DNA of 64,000 nucleotides from positions 1,376,192 to 1,440,191 of the forward strand of contig NZ_CP061302.1 of the NCBI RefSeq assembly GCF_018687675.1. The letters run 5' to 3'. Of this stretch, positions 7,798-18,040 are shown in pieces. The DNA comes from Polynucleobacter sp. MG-Unter2-18. Its GTDB lineage: Bacteria > Pseudomonadota > Gammaproteobacteria > Burkholderiales > Burkholderiaceae. Every line of letters begins with the position of its first letter. Positions within the stretch are counted from its first letter, which is position 1. The notes under the pieces are model-generated. The model was given only the letters and a program-made list of their open reading frames with translations, did not search any database and had not been told where the DNA came from. A program made the translations under genes and the position numbers.

Positions 7798-8913
7798 TTA
7801 ACGCCTAAATCCACCCATACGACCACCGCCAAAACCGCCGCGACCACCGAATCGATCATCATTCATTCGATCAGCACGCGCTTGCTCTCGCATCGCATTT
7901 TCTTGGGCAGCCTCACGATAGGTATTTGGATTACTACGATCTTGCTGGTAATCATTTCTTGCCTCTTGATTTAGGCGATCAGCTTGAGCGCGCTCTTGTG
8001 GCGTAGCATTTTTCTGAAAGGCGCTATCTGCGCGCTGCCCCGCTGCTCTTGCCGCTTGTCGATCTTGCGGAGTCGCATTATTTTTCCAGTCATTGAGAAG
8101 TCGCTGTTGGTTCTGAATGCTACTCGGACCAATCAGCCCCCTATTCGTTCTTCCGGGAGAATTTGTATTATTCACATTAATCGTGCCATCAGACCAACTA
8201 GGCGTGGACCAAAATGCACCACCTACTGCCATCCCAAGACCAAATGACATCATTCCCCAGGCGGGGTTATAAGCAGGATATGGCGGGTAGTCTGGATAAG
8301 GCCACGCTCCATAAACAACCGTGGGGTTATAGCTCGGCACGTAGACCACTTGAGTATTGGCGGGACCAATTAATACGTTCGAGTTAGCATCAGTACTGAC
8401 TGTAATTTGCTGATTTGACTTGAGAGTTCCAGCCTGCACGGCGCGTTTACGTAAAATCTGCACCGCCTTCATCGTATCTGCGGGTTGTAGCTTGTAGGCA
8501 TTACCCAAATTTTGGGTCCACTGCAACTTACTACCCATCATATTGAATGCTTGCGGGAATGCGATCAGTGACTTCACACTATCGTTCCATGATTGTGCTT
8601 TGAGAGCATCTTGTAATGCAGCGCCATTTAGACTGGAATTGCTGTTACGCCAGTTATAGGCTTCAGCCACTTCCAGTGGATAAGTTGATGCCAATAGCAT
8701 CAAAGACAGCAAGGAGTCTGGGTATAAAGCAATCGGAGAGAGTAAGGACTGCAATTGCTCTGATGAAATCAACTGTGGCGAACTGCTATAGCCCCCACTT
8801 TGAGTATAGGACTGTGGATAGTCGATATTTTGATAGGGATCACTATTATTTGAGCAAGCACTCAAGAGCGCTGTAAGCCCAATCAAATATCCTGCTTTAT
8901 TCTGAATATTCAT
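7798..8913 (-). CDS. DUF3300 domain lipoprotein
   Basis: The 371-residue protein has a lipoprotein signal with lipobox L-L-S-A-C (Cys at residue 20). The DUF3300 domain follows (about 45-240): L-S-P-I-A-L-Y-P-D-S-L-L near 59-70, the Q-S-W-N-D-S-V-K-S-L motif, and the V-V-Y-V-P-S-Y-N-P region. The C-terminal third is rich in Q, R, A and N and ends in a Gly/Arg tail, suggesting a disordered, charged tail. Function is not known for the family; it is likely an envelope protein. Its neighbour is the Rap1a-like gene. Confidence 0.85.
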   Translation of the reverse strand: MNIQNKAGYLIGLTALLSACSNNSDPYQNIDYPQSYTQSGGYSSSPQLISSEQLQSLLSPIALYPDSLLSLMLLASTYPLEVAEAYNWRNSNSSLNGAALQDALKAQSWNDSVKSLIAFPQAFNMMGSKLQWTQNLGNAYKLQPADTMKAVQILRKRAVQAGTLKSNQQITVSTDANSNVLIGPANTQVVYVPSYNPTVVYGAWPYPDYPPYPAYNPAWGMMSFGLGMAVGGAFWSTPSWSDGTINVNNTNSPGRTNRGLIGPSSIQNQQRLLNDWKNNATPQDRQAARAAGQRADSAFQKNATPQERAQADRLNQEARNDYQQDRSNPNTYREAAQENAMREQARADRMNDDRFGGRGGFGGGRMGGFRR

Positions 8914-8962
8914 ACACTCATTAATCCTCTTGTATTTCTAGAGTGTAATACCGAGCCAGAAA

Positions 8963-9301
8963 TTAATGATTTTCTTTAGCGTGGTTAATGGAGTATTTCG
9001 GGATCTCAATGACTAGGTCCTGGCGCGCCACAATAGCCTGACAAGATAAGCGAGACTGAGGATTGAGTCCCCATGCACGGTCTAATAAATCTTCTTCATT
9101 CTCATCAGGCTCATTCAGACTCTGATAACCCTCTCTCACAATCACGTGACAAGTAGTACAAGCACAGACCATATCGCAGGCATGCTCAATCGGAATATGG
9201 TTTTCTAGCAAGGCTTCACAAACAGAAGTGCCTGGAGTCACTTCAAGCACCGCACCTTCAGGGCAATACTCGCTATGGGGTAGAACGACGATCTGAGTCA
9301 T
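8963..9301 (-). CDS. fdx: ISC-type [2Fe-2S] ferredoxin
   Basis: The 112-residue ferredoxin has the adrenodoxin/ISC cluster motif C-x5-C-x2-C (in A-C-D-M-V-C-A-C-T-T-C, about residues 42-52) and the distal Cys in S-R-L-S-C near residue 87. It supplies electrons for cluster assembly on IscU. It is the last gene of the isc operon, 18 bases after hscA; no iscX follows, unlike in E. coli. Confidence 0.93.
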   Translation of the reverse strand: MTQIVVLPHSEYCPEGAVLEVTPGTSVCEALLENHIPIEHACDMVCACTTCHVIVREGYQSLNEPDENEEDLLDRAWGLNPQSRLSCQAIVARQDLVIEIPKYSINHAKENH

Positions 9302-9319
9302 TTAGGTAATTTTCTTTTC

Positions 9320-11185
9320 TTAAATTTCTGCAACATTCTTACCGGCTAACGCCCTCTTAATACTGGCATTCATACGCTTTTGAGCAAACTCGTCGGTAGC
9401 CTTGGCAGCATGATCGACTGCTTTTCTGAGAATGGCACTATCAGTTTCTTCTGTAAGCAACTTTTGCAAGACGGCCATTTCTTGATCAACCTCAGCCTGC
9501 TCTTGAGAGTTCAATAATCCACGATCAGAATCCAAAGCAGTTTGTACGGCATCTAGTAATCGCTGGGCATTCACTTGCTCTTCACGCAAAGATCTTGAGA
9601 GGAGATCTATTTTGGCTGAGGCAAAACCATCTTGCAGCATGCGGGCAATCTCAGCATCAGTCAAACCATATGATGGCTTAATATCTATTGAGGCTTGCAC
9701 ACCTGAACCCTGCTCCGTGGCGCTTACGGAAAGTAATCCATCTGCATCCACTTGATAGGTCACCCGAATACGGGCAGCACCAGCAGCCATTGGCGGAATG
9801 CCACGCAATTCAAACTTGCCTAAAGAGCGACAGTCTTGTGCCAACTCTCTCTCACCCTGTACCACCTGAATTGCTAAAGCAGTTTGGCCATCCTTAAAGG
9901 TCGTGAAATCCTGAGCACGCGCTACCGGTATAGGTGTGTTCCGAGGAATAATTTTTTCTACCAAGCCACCCATGGTTTCAACGCCAAGAGATAGTGGAAT
10001 GACATCTAAGAGGAGCCACTCATCATCCTTACTTTGATTGCCTGCAAGCAAGTCAGCTTGCATTGCGGCGCCTAAAGCAACAACCTGATCTGGATTGAGA
10101 TTGTTTAAGGGCTTGGTGCCGAAGAGCTCGCCCACCGCACGTTGCACCTGAGGCATGCGAGTTGCTCCACCAACCATCACAACACCTTTGACTTCATCAG
10201 CCTTAAGGCCTGCATCGCGCAAAGCCTTCTTCACAGCAACTAAAGTCTTATTGATTAAGTTTTGGGTGATTTCAAAAAACTGCGCCTGGCTCACTCCCAC
10301 ATTAATCACAGTGCCATCAGCAAGGATTTCATGAACGCGTGCTAACGGGTTATGACTCAGTTGCTCTTTCGCATGTTTGCAAGAAAGCAAGAGCTTACGG
10401 TGATCTTGAATCGACAGTGGTGGAAGCTTAGCTTGCTCTATCACCCAACAATAGAGACGATGGTCAAAATCATCGCCACCCAAAGCAGAATCGCCGCCAG
10501 TAGAGAGCACTTCAAATACCCCTCTGCTCATACGCAGAGTGGAGATATCAAAAGTGCCACCACCTAAATCGTAAACCGCATAGATTCCTTCGGAAGCATT
10601 ATCTAAACCATAGGCAATGGCAGCAGCAGTAGGCTCATTAAGTAGACGTAAAACTTCAATACCAGCCAACTTCGCAGCATCTTTAGTTGCTTGACGCTGA
10701 GCATCATCAAAATAAGCAGGCACAGTAATCACTGCACCAACGATGTCGTCATTAACTGAGTCTTCCGCCAACTGGCGCAAGCGTGCCAGAATTTCTGCTG
10801 AAACTTCAATGGGACTCTTATCACCCGCCACTGTTTTGATCTTTAACATCCCGGGCTCATCGACAAAGTCGTAAGGAGCGCTTTCAATATTCTCTACATC
10901 CACAATACCCCGGCCCATGAAACGTTTCACAGAAACGATCGTATTTTTGGGATCAGAGACAATACTTTCAGAGGCCTCGAAGCCCGCTTGGGTTCTACCA
11001 TTTGGGAGATAACGCACCACCGAAGGGAGTAATTCGCGCCCCTCTGAATCAGGGAGAACCTGAGGCAAGGCATCCCGCACAATTGCGACCAAGGAGTTAG
11101 TGGTACCTAAATCAATACCTACCGCAATCCGACGCTGATGCGGAGCAAGTGATTTACCGGGTTCGGAGATTTGTAATAAGGCCAT
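9320..11185 (-). CDS. hscA: Fe-S assembly Hsp70-type chaperone HscA
   Basis: The 621-residue Hsp70 homologue starts with the ATPase motif G-I-D-L-G-T-T-N-S (about residues 23-31), has D-L-G-G-G-T-F-D near 206 and a substrate-binding part from about residue 395. Its length and place between hscB and fdx identify it as HscA rather than DnaK. It binds the L-P-P-V-K segment of IscU with the help of HscB and drives cluster transfer. It lies 18 bases after hscB in the operon. Confidence 0.95.
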   Translation of the reverse strand: MALLQISEPGKSLAPHQRRIAVGIDLGTTNSLVAIVRDALPQVLPDSEGRELLPSVVRYLPNGRTQAGFEASESIVSDPKNTIVSVKRFMGRGIVDVENIESAPYDFVDEPGMLKIKTVAGDKSPIEVSAEILARLRQLAEDSVNDDIVGAVITVPAYFDDAQRQATKDAAKLAGIEVLRLLNEPTAAAIAYGLDNASEGIYAVYDLGGGTFDISTLRMSRGVFEVLSTGGDSALGGDDFDHRLYCWVIEQAKLPPLSIQDHRKLLLSCKHAKEQLSHNPLARVHEILADGTVINVGVSQAQFFEITQNLINKTLVAVKKALRDAGLKADEVKGVVMVGGATRMPQVQRAVGELFGTKPLNNLNPDQVVALGAAMQADLLAGNQSKDDEWLLLDVIPLSLGVETMGGLVEKIIPRNTPIPVARAQDFTTFKDGQTALAIQVVQGERELAQDCRSLGKFELRGIPPMAAGAARIRVTYQVDADGLLSVSATEQGSGVQASIDIKPSYGLTDAEIARMLQDGFASAKIDLLSRSLREEQVNAQRLLDAVQTALDSDRGLLNSQEQAEVDQEMAVLQKLLTEETDSAILRKAVDHAAKATDEFAQKRMNASIKRALAGKNVAEI

Positions 11186-11203
11186 GGGGTCTAGAGTGTA
11201 AAG

Positions 11204-11743
11204 CTATACCAAAGCTGAGATAGCATCATCTAGCTCTAGCGCAAACTTATCAATAAAAAGCAGACCTCTAAGTAACTCAGCTGCGCGCTCATAGTTCTTA
11301 GCTCTATCAATAGCCTGTGTAATTTCTACCAAGATATCTCGCTTGGCTTGATCAACCTCTTCAGCCAGAGCTTCTAGAGCTCCGAGATCCTCATCTTGAT
11401 CCTCAAGACTTTCACGCCATTCCATTTGCTTCATCAGAAAAGCAGCTGGCATGGCCGTATTAGTCTCTAGACGCGCATCCACTTTGTGGAGTTGGCAAAG
11501 ATAGAGCCCACGCTGAATGGGATTTTTCAAAGTTTGAAATGCAGTATTTGCTAGGGTAGCCATTTGCATTGCCAGCCTTTGCTCGGTATCGCTACCGCGA
11601 GCATGGCGATCGGGATGCACTTCTTTTTGGATCGCCAAATAGGCTTGATCTAGTGCAGACAAATCGAGATTGAATTGCTGCTCTAAACCAAAGAAATTAA
11701 AGTAATTGTCAGACGCGGAAGGATTCACCACAACCACACTCAT
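11204..11743 (-). CDS. hscB: Fe-S assembly J-domain co-chaperone HscB
   Basis: The 179-residue protein has an N-terminal J domain with the H-P-D motif (V-H-P-D-R-H near residue 43) and a C-terminal helical domain that binds IscU. It stimulates HscA ATPase. The ATG at 11743 lies inside the end of iscA, giving a 35-base overlap in a different frame; a slightly later GTG is the alternative, but the overlap hints at translational coupling. Confidence 0.92.
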   Translation of the reverse strand: MSVVVVNPSASDNYFNFFGLEQQFNLDLSALDQAYLAIQKEVHPDRHARGSDTEQRLAMQMATLANTAFQTLKNPIQRGLYLCQLHKVDARLETNTAMPAAFLMKQMEWRESLEDQDEDLGALEALAEEVDQAKRDILVEITQAIDRAKNYERAAELLRGLLFIDKFALELDDAISALV

Positions 11744-12032
11744 CTTTTACATTCGGGTTTTGGAACTTAAAGCCTTCGTTCAAACCTTCACGTACAAAGT
11801 CTAATTCGGTGCCATCTAAGTAGGCCAAGCTCTTGGGATCAATAAAGATGGTGATGCCATTAGATTCAAATTTCGCATCTTCAGGAGCAACCTCATCCAC
11901 ATACTCCAATTGATAGGCTAAGCCCGAGCAACCGGTCGTGCGAACACCCAAGCGTAAGCCGCAACCTTTTCCGCGCTTATCTAAATTGCGCTGAACATGT
12001 TTTGCTGCTTTGTCGGTTAAGGTAATTGCCAT
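11709..12032 (-). CDS. iscA: A-type Fe-S carrier IscA
   Basis: The 107-residue protein has the three conserved cysteines of A-type carriers: one in T-T-G-C-S-G (about 35) and two in the C-terminal E-C-G-C-G-E-S (about 99 and 101). It accepts clusters or iron and passes them to apo-proteins. Position between iscU and hscB fits IscA. Confidence 0.94.
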   Translation of the reverse strand: MAITLTDKAAKHVQRNLDKRGKGCGLRLGVRTTGCSGLAYQLEYVDEVAPEDAKFESNGITIFIDPKSLAYLDGTELDFVREGLNEGFKFQNPNVKDECGCGESFRV

Positions 12033-12050
12033 GATGAAGCCTCTTTATCT

Positions 12051-12437
12051 TTACAGGGCCGGATGCTTTTCTTTGTAATCAGCCACTGCTGCCTTGATAG
12101 CATCTTCAGCCAAGATAGAGCAGTGAATTTTTACTGGTGGCAAAGCCAACTCTTCAGCAATCAAGGAGTTCTTAATCTCCAAAGCTTGATCCAAAGTTTT
12201 CCCTTTTACCCACTCAGTAACTAATGAGGAGGATGCGATCGCAGAACCACAACCATAGGTCTTGAACTTGGCATCTTCAATCACGCCCTGATCGTTTACA
12301 CGAATCTGTAGCTTCATCACGTCACCACACGCAGGTGCGCCGACCATGCCGGTACCTACTTGGTCATCGCCTTTTTCAAAAGAACCCACATTGCGGGGAT
12401 TTTCATAATGATCAATTACTTTGTCGCTATATGCCAT
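12051..12437 (-). CDS. iscU: Fe-S cluster scaffold IscU
   Basis: The 128-residue scaffold has the three cluster cysteines in G-A-P-A-C-G-D, T-Y-G-C-G-S and I-H-C-S-I-L, plus the L-P-P-V-K motif (about residues 99-103) recognised by HscA. It receives sulfur from IscS encoded just upstream and iron to build [2Fe-2S] clusters. Confidence 0.96.
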   Translation of the reverse strand: MAYSDKVIDHYENPRNVGSFEKGDDQVGTGMVGAPACGDVMKLQIRVNDQGVIEDAKFKTYGCGSAIASSSLVTEWVKGKTLDQALEIKNSLIAEELALPPVKIHCSILAEDAIKAAVADYKEKHPAL

Positions 12438-12505
12438 GGTGTTTTCTCGCTATCTCTTTTATCTTTAATCTTGCTTCAATACATTCAATGCTTATTCAAT
12501 AATTC

Positions 12506-13765
12506 TTAGTGAGCTGCCCACTGGATGGTGCTGAGGTCAATACCATCCTTAAACATTTCCCATAAAGGTGAAAGTTCACGCAACTTCGCAATCTTCTCTT
12601 TAACCAATTTGATCGTGAAATCCACTTCTTCTTCAGTAGTAAAGCGTCCCAAAGTAAAACGAATTGAGCTATGCGCCAATTCATCATTGCGGCCAAGAGC
12701 ACGCAAAACATAAGAAGGCTCTAAGGATGCCGAAGTACATGCAGAACCAGAAGAGATAGCTAGGTCTTTCAAGGCCATCAACATCGATTCACCCTCAACA
12801 TAGTTAAAGCTGATGTTGAGGTTATGTGGAACACGATGGTCCATATCTCCGTTAACGTAAACCTCTTCAATATCTTTCAAACCATTGAGCAAGCGATCGC
12901 GCAAAGCACGAATACGAGCATTGCCTGAAGCCATCTCAAGACGTGCGATACGGAAAGCTTCGCCCAAACCAACAATTTGGTGCACAGCTAAAGTGCCAGA
13001 ACGCATACCGCGCTCATGACCGCCACCATGAATCTGCGCCTCAATACGAATACGGGGCTTACGACGCACAAACAAAGCGCCGATACCTTTTGGGCCATAA
13101 GACTTATGAGCAGAAAAGCTCATTAAATCTACTTTAGTTTTCTCTAAATCAATTTCAACTTTGCCAGTAGCTTGCGCTGCATCCACATGAAAAATCACAC
13201 CACGTGAGCGGCATAACTCGCCAATGCCTGGAATATCTTGGATCACGCCAATCTCATTATTGACGTACATCACTGACAACAAAATAGTGCCCGGCTTCAT
13301 TGCCGCTTCTAGCTGAGCAAAATCAATCAAACCATTTGGAAGAACATCTAAGTATGTAACTTCAAAACCTTCGCGCTCAAGTTCGCGGCAAGTATCTAAA
13401 GTAGCCTTGTGCTCTGTCTTCACCGTAATGATGTGATTGCCACGATCTTTATAAAAGTGCGCCGCACCCTTAAGCGCTAAATTAATACTTTCAGTCGCGC
13501 CGCTAGTAAATACAATTTCCCTTGGGTCGGCATGCACCAACTGAGCTACTTCTGAACGCGCCCACTCAACCGCTTCCTCTGCAGCCCAACCGTAGGCATG
13601 GCTACGAGATGCGGCATTACCAAACTGCTCACGCAAGTAAGGCAACATCTTATCTACCACGCGCGGATCGATCGGAGTGGTAGCCGAATAGTCCATATAA
13701 ACCGGAAAATGCTTAGGACTAAACATCGGGATTGACTGCTGGGGAATGTCTTGTGGTGCGTTCAT
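12506..13765 (-). CDS. iscS: Cysteine desulfurase IscS
   Basis: The 419-residue PLP enzyme has the PLP Lys in [10 protein letters not shown] and the catalytic loop Cys in [10 protein letters not shown]. It frees sulfur from cysteine for IscU and other acceptors. It carries about 15 extra N-terminal residues compared with E. coli IscS before the [15 protein letters not shown] start of the domain. It follows iscR by 43 bases. Confidence 0.96.
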   Translation of the reverse strand: MNAPQDIPQQSIPMFSPKHFPVYMDYSATTPIDPRVVDKMLPYLREQFGNAASRSHAYGWAAEEAVEWARSEVAQLVHADPREIVFTSGATESINLALKGAAHFYKDRGNHIITVKTEHKATLDTCRELEREGFEVTYLDVLPNGLIDFAQLEAAMKPGTILLSVMYVNNEIGVIQDIPGIGELCRSRGVIFHVDAAQATGKVEIDLEKTKVDLMSFSAHKSYGPKGIGALFVRRKPRIRIEAQIHGGGHERGMRSGTLAVHQIVGLGEAFRIARLEMASGNARIRALRDRLLNGLKDIEEVYVNGDMDHRVPHNLNISFNYVEGESMLMALKDLAISSGSACTSASLEPSYVLRALGRNDELAHSSIRFTLGRFTTEEEVDFTIKLVKEKIAKLRELSPLWEMFKDGIDLSTIQWAAH

Positions 13766-13808
13766 TTTTTGCTTATCGATTTATGGGTAAAGAGATGAAT
13801 CTCTTGGA

Positions 13809-14378
13809 TTAACTTTGCCGAGCCAAATTAAAAACAGAATTCACAAGAGGACGCTTCGGGGCATCTTCTTTCTTTGCTGCGACTGCTGGTGCTAGCTTTT
13901 CTGCTTTAACACTGTCAGCCTTGATTTTCTTGGGACGCAAATCATGCAATACGATTCCACGTCCAGACTGCTGGTGCACCAAGTCTCGTAGTGACACGGA
14001 ACTCAAGTACTCCACCATCTTCGCATTCAAATTCGACCAAAGATCATGGGTCATGCAATGACCTTGACTTTCCTCGTCGCTATGACAATTGCCCTTACCG
14101 CCACACTGCGTTGCATCCAGGGGCTCATCAACGGCCACAATGATGTCAGCCACACTAATTTCCTCAGATTTACGGGCCAGGGTGTAACCACCGCCAGGAC
14201 CACGAGTACTTTCAACGATGTTGAAACGGCGTAACTTGCCAAATAGTTGCTCTAAATAAGAGAGAGAAATCTTCTGTCTTTGGCTAATTCCGGCCAAAGT
14301 TACAGGCCCGTGCGTCTCACGCAGGGCTAAATCGATCATTGCGGTTACTGCAAAACGGCCTTTAGTTGTAAGTCTCAT
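13809..14378 (-). CDS. iscR: Rrf2-family Fe-S regulator IscR
   Basis: The 189-residue regulator has the IscR N-terminus (M-R-L-T-T-K-G-R-F-A-V-T-A-M) and DNA-binding helix-turn-helix (about 25-65). The cluster ligands are C92, C98 and C108 with a following His111; the third Cys is four residues further on than in E. coli (C104), so the ligand loop is longer. The holo form represses the isc operon when clusters are plentiful. A Lys/Ala-rich tail of about 40 residues extends beyond the usual end. An IscR-type site lies just upstream. Confidence 0.95.
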   Translation of the reverse strand: MRLTTKGRFAVTAMIDLALRETHGPVTLAGISQRQKISLSYLEQLFGKLRRFNIVESTRGPGGGYTLARKSEEISVADIIVAVDEPLDATQCGGKGNCHSDEESQGHCMTHDLWSNLNAKMVEYLSSVSLRDLVHQQSGRGIVLHDLRPKKIKADSVKAEKLAPAVAAKKEDAPKRPLVNSVFNLARQS

Positions 14379-14428
14379 ATGTCACCTTGGTAATGGATTG
14401 TTATGGACAGCTAACAGTCGGGCGGGTA

Positions 14429-14453
14429 ATACCCGACCATTCCACTCAACTTT
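14429..14453 (-). promoter_or_regulatory. Type 1 IscR binding site upstream of iscR
   Basis: On the minus strand the 25 bases begin AAAGTTGAGT, continue GGAA and end TGGTCGGGTAT. Compared with the type 1 IscR consensus (ATASYYGACTRWWWYAGTCRRSTAT) I count 21 of 25 agreeing positions, with the dyad arms well kept. It sits 51 bases upstream of the iscR ATG, where autorepression would act. A second small palindrome (CGGGTA-T-TACCCG) overlaps its downstream edge. Confidence 0.75.
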
Positions 14454-14495
14454 ACCATATACCCCACTAAATTGCTCAGGAATTAACCCCTCAAT

Positions 14496-16637
14496 TTAGA
14501 TGGCGTCTCGGGAACGTGCGCCAAATGCCATTTCCTTCACCTTAGTCAATCTATCGCGGGTGGAAGCGGCCTTCTCAAACTCCAAATTCTTGGCCTCAGA
14601 GTTCATTTGCTTCTCTAAACGCTTGATTTCGCTGGCTAAATCCTTCTCGCCCATATCCTCATAGCGCGCCCGCTCCTGCTCAACTTGCATCTCAGAGCGC
14701 TTCTCTTTGACGTCATAGACCCCATCAATAATGTCTTTAATGCGCTTTTTAACGCCACGGGGCTCAATCCCATTAGCCTTATTGAAAGCAATTTGTTTGG
14801 TGCGACGACGCTCGGTTTCGCCCATGGCTCGCTTCATGGAATCGGTAATGCGGTCAGCATACAAAATCGCCTTACCTTTGACGTTTCGTGCTGCCCTACC
14901 AATGGTTTGAATCAAACTGCGCTCAGAACGCAAGAAGCCCTCTTTATCTGCATCCAAGATTGCAACCAAGGAGACCTCTGGAATATCTAAGCCCTCACGT
15001 AATAAATTAATACCTACCAATACGTCAAAGACGCCTAAACGCAAGTCACGCAGAATTTCTACGCGCTCCACCGTATCGATATCGGAGTGCACGTAGCGCA
15101 CTTTTACTCCGTTATCTGATAGGTAATCAGTAAGTTGTTCAGCCATGCGTTTTGTTAACACCGTTACTAAAACGCGTTCATGGACTTTGACTCGCTCATG
15201 AATCTGATTCAGTAAATCATCCACCTGAGTACTTGCTGGCAATACTTCAATTTCTGGATCAACCAATCCGGTGGGTCTAGCTACCTGCTCTACTACTTGG
15301 CCGGTATGCGTATTTTCATAATCAGCCGGTGTTGCAGAAACAAAGATGGTTTGACGCATCTTGGTTTCAAACTCAGTAAATTTGAGTGGACGGTTATCCA
15401 TTGCTGAAGGCAAGCGGAATCCAAACTCCACTAAGGTATGTTTGCGAGACTTGTCGCCGTTGTACATTGCATTGAGCTGACCGATGAGGACATGACTCTC
15501 ATCTAAAAACATGAGTGCATCATTGGGCAGGTAGTCGACCAAGGTAGGCGGCGCCTCACCAGGCATAGCGCCTGAGAGGTGGCGAGAATAGTTCTCAATG
15601 CCTTTGCAGAAGCCTAATTCGTTGAGCATCTCTAGGTCAAAGCGGGTACGCTGCTCTAAACGCTGCGCTTCAACCAGCTTGCCGTCTTTTACAAATTCAT
15701 CTAAGCGAATGCGTAACTCTGCTTTGATGGTTTCAATTGCTTTGAGAACCGTATCACGCGGCGTGACGTAGTGCGAGCTTGGATAAACGGTAAAGCGTGG
15801 AATCTTCTGACGAATTTTTCCAGTGAGTGGATCAAAGAATTGCAAGCTCTCGATAACATCATCGAAGAGCTCAACGCGAACAGCTAATTCATTATGCTCA
15901 GCCGGAAAAATATCAATCGTGTCGCCCCGAACTCGGAAAACACCACGCTTAAAATCGGTTTCATTGCGATCGTATTGCATCGCAATTAAGCGCATCAAAA
16001 TATCGCGCTGACTCATCTTGTCGCCAGGACGTAAAGTCATCACCATGCTGTGATAGTCACCTGGATTACCAATACCGTAAATTGCGGATACGGTTGCTAC
16101 GATGATGACATCTCGTCGCTCCAATAAACTCTTAGTAGCAGACAGTCGCATTTGCTCGATATGTTCATTGATTGATGAATCCTTTTCAATAAACAAATCA
16201 CGTGTCGGAACGTAGGCCTCCGGCTGGTAGTAATCGTAGTAACTAACAAAGTACTCCACCGCATTTTTAGGGAAAAATTCCCGAAACTCACTATAGAGCT
16301 GGGCAGCTAGGGTCTTGTTTGGGGCAAAAATGATGGCGGGACGACCTGTCCTAGCAATCACATTAGCCATAGTGAAGGTCTTACCCGAGCCAGTCACGCC
16401 CAACAGCGTCTGAAAGGTCAAACCATCCTCAATACCAGCCACCAAAGCGTCAATTGCAGCCGGCTGATCACCAGCGGGCGGAAATGGCTGATAGAGCTGA
16501 AATGGGGAATCTGGGAAGGAAACGAATTTAGCTGGGTCTAAATCGTGGCCTACCTCGCCCAAAGGATCGACTACAGGGGTTTTCTTGCTTTCGGCAACTG
16601 GGGAATTCGAGGAAGTTTTAGGCAACTTGGGGGGCAT
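14496..16637 (-). CDS. uvrB: Excinuclease ABC subunit B
   Basis: UvrB is the damage-verifying helicase-like subunit of nucleotide excision repair. Seen here are the Walker A G-V-T-G-S-G-K-T, the [10 protein letters not shown] beta-hairpin, D-E-S-H Walker B and the C-terminal UVR helix pair that binds UvrC. I start at the ATG at 16637 (M-P-P-K-L-P), giving 713 residues; an ATG four codons earlier and a TTG at 16688 are in frame. The first 40 residues are Pro/Ser/Lys-rich and precede the conserved domain. uvrC is also in this window (59423-61363). Confidence 0.95.
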   Translation of the reverse strand: MPPKLPKTSSNSPVAESKKTPVVDPLGEVGHDLDPAKFVSFPDSPFQLYQPFPPAGDQPAAIDALVAGIEDGLTFQTLLGVTGSGKTFTMANVIARTGRPAIIFAPNKTLAAQLYSEFREFFPKNAVEYFVSYYDYYQPEAYVPTRDLFIEKDSSINEHIEQMRLSATKSLLERRDVIIVATVSAIYGIGNPGDYHSMVMTLRPGDKMSQRDILMRLIAMQYDRNETDFKRGVFRVRGDTIDIFPAEHNELAVRVELFDDVIESLQFFDPLTGKIRQKIPRFTVYPSSHYVTPRDTVLKAIETIKAELRIRLDEFVKDGKLVEAQRLEQRTRFDLEMLNELGFCKGIENYSRHLSGAMPGEAPPTLVDYLPNDALMFLDESHVLIGQLNAMYNGDKSRKHTLVEFGFRLPSAMDNRPLKFTEFETKMRQTIFVSATPADYENTHTGQVVEQVARPTGLVDPEIEVLPASTQVDDLLNQIHERVKVHERVLVTVLTKRMAEQLTDYLSDNGVKVRYVHSDIDTVERVEILRDLRLGVFDVLVGINLLREGLDIPEVSLVAILDADKEGFLRSERSLIQTIGRAARNVKGKAILYADRITDSMKRAMGETERRRTKQIAFNKANGIEPRGVKKRIKDIIDGVYDVKEKRSEMQVEQERARYEDMGEKDLASEIKRLEKQMNSEAKNLEFEKAASTRDRLTKVKEMAFGARSRDAI

Positions 16638-16798
16638 CTCAGCTATCATTTCAACTGTAAGTTTTAGTTCACAGCGAATTTTGTACAAACATTGATTTTG
16701 CCGTTTTTATTTAGAAATAGTTGAATCTAGCCTCAAAAACAGCCACTCAAAGCAAATTTAACTGAAATATTCCCTTATCCACCCTTTCTGACCATCAA

Positions 16799-17998
16799 AT
16801 GAACCTTTTTACTTCAGTCCAGCTAGCCCCTAAAGACCCTATTTTTGGCCTCACAGAAGCCTATGTCGCCGATCAACGTGCAGACAAGGTCAACCTAGGT
16901 GTTGGCGTGTACTACACCGACGAAGGCAAGGTGCCTCTTTTGAAGGCAGTGATTCAGGCCGAAGAGGCGATTGTTGCAAAGCACTCACCGCGTAGCTACA
17001 TTCCAATCGAAGGTCCAAATCCTTACAACAGCGCAGTTCAGAACTTATTATTCGGCGCTGACTCATCGCTCATCAAAGATGGTCGCGTGGTTACCGCCGA
17101 GTGCCTTGGTGGAACTGGCGCATTGCGAGTTGGCGCTGACTTCATTAAGCGCCTCAACTTAAATGCGCCATGCGCAATTAGTAATCCAACCTGGGAAAAT
17201 CACCGCGGCATTTTTGAATCTGCTGGCTTTGAGGTAGTTGAGTACACCTACTTCGATGGCAAAACCCGCGGTGTAGATTTTGATGGCATGGTGAAGTCCT
17301 TAGAGTCTTTCCCAAAGTACACCACCGTATTGCTACACGCTTGCTGCCACAACCCAACTGGTGCTGACATTACCGAAGCGCAATGGCGTCAAGTGATCGA
17401 TATCTGTAAAGCGAAAGACCTCATTCCATTTTTAGATATGGCCTACCAAGGCTTTGCTGATGGTATTGAGAAAGATGGCATTGCTGTGCGCTTGTTTGCG
17501 GATTCCGGCATGTCTTTCTTTGTATCGAGCTCCTTCTCCAAATCGTTCTCGCTTTATGGTGAACGCGTTGGCGCTTTGTCTATCGTGACGCAAAGCAAAG
17601 ATGAGTCTACTCGTGTGCTCTCTCAATTGAAGCGCGTGATTCGTACAAATTATTCCAATCCTCCAACTCACGGTGCCGCAATTGCAGCCGCTGTTTTGAA
17701 TTCACCAGAACTCAGACAGCTTTGGGAAGATGAATTAGCACAGATGCGTGATCGCATAAAAGCAATGCGTCATGGTCTCGTAGAAAAATTGGCTGCTGCT
17801 GGCGTGAAGCAAGACTTTGCTTTCATTGAAGCTCAGCGTGGAATGTTTTCTTACTCCGGATTAAGCGCTGAACAAGTAGATCGCCTACAAAAGGAAGATG
17901 GTATTTATGCCCTTTCCACGGGTCGTATTTGTGTAGCCGCCCTCAATACCAAAAATATTGACAAGGTAGCTCAAGCAATCGCCCGCGTATTGGCTTAA
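16799..17998 (+). CDS. Aspartate/aromatic amino acid aminotransferase (class I PLP)
   Basis: The 399-residue protein matches the AspC/TyrB subfamily: start M-N-L-F-T-S-V-Q-L-A-P-x-D-P-I-F-G-L, N-P-T-G near residue 182 and the PLP Lys in S-F-S-K-S-F-S-L-Y-G-E-R near 248. It exchanges amino groups between aspartate or aromatic amino acids and 2-oxoglutarate. Sequence by eye does not separate AspC from TyrB specificity. It is transcribed away from uvrB, and phaZ follows after 42 bases. Confidence 0.92.
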   Translation: MNLFTSVQLAPKDPIFGLTEAYVADQRADKVNLGVGVYYTDEGKVPLLKAVIQAEEAIVAKHSPRSYIPIEGPNPYNSAVQNLLFGADSSLIKDGRVVTAECLGGTGALRVGADFIKRLNLNAPCAISNPTWENHRGIFESAGFEVVEYTYFDGKTRGVDFDGMVKSLESFPKYTTVLLHACCHNPTGADITEAQWRQVIDICKAKDLIPFLDMAYQGFADGIEKDGIAVRLFADSGMSFFVSSSFSKSFSLYGERVGALSIVTQSKDESTRVLSQLKRVIRTNYSNPPTHGAAIAAAVLNSPELRQLWEDELAQMRDRIKAMRHGLVEKLAAAGVKQDFAFIEAQRGMFSYSGLSAEQVDRLQKEDGIYALSTGRICVAALNTKNIDKVAQAIARVLA

Positions 17999-18040
17999 AA
18001 GCAAGTAATCAGCGGTTACACTGGATCATCAGGAGGCATC

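Noticed and set aside
10352..10567. Antisense ORFs over 60 codons within hscA, clpB, uvrB, hom and others
   Set aside because: They lie wholly inside clear genes in other frames, lack ribosome sites and known motifs, and reflect codon bias of the real genes.
14496..16688. TTG start of uvrB at 16688
   Set aside because: The extra residues are not like UvrB and two ATG codons follow closely; 16637 was preferred.
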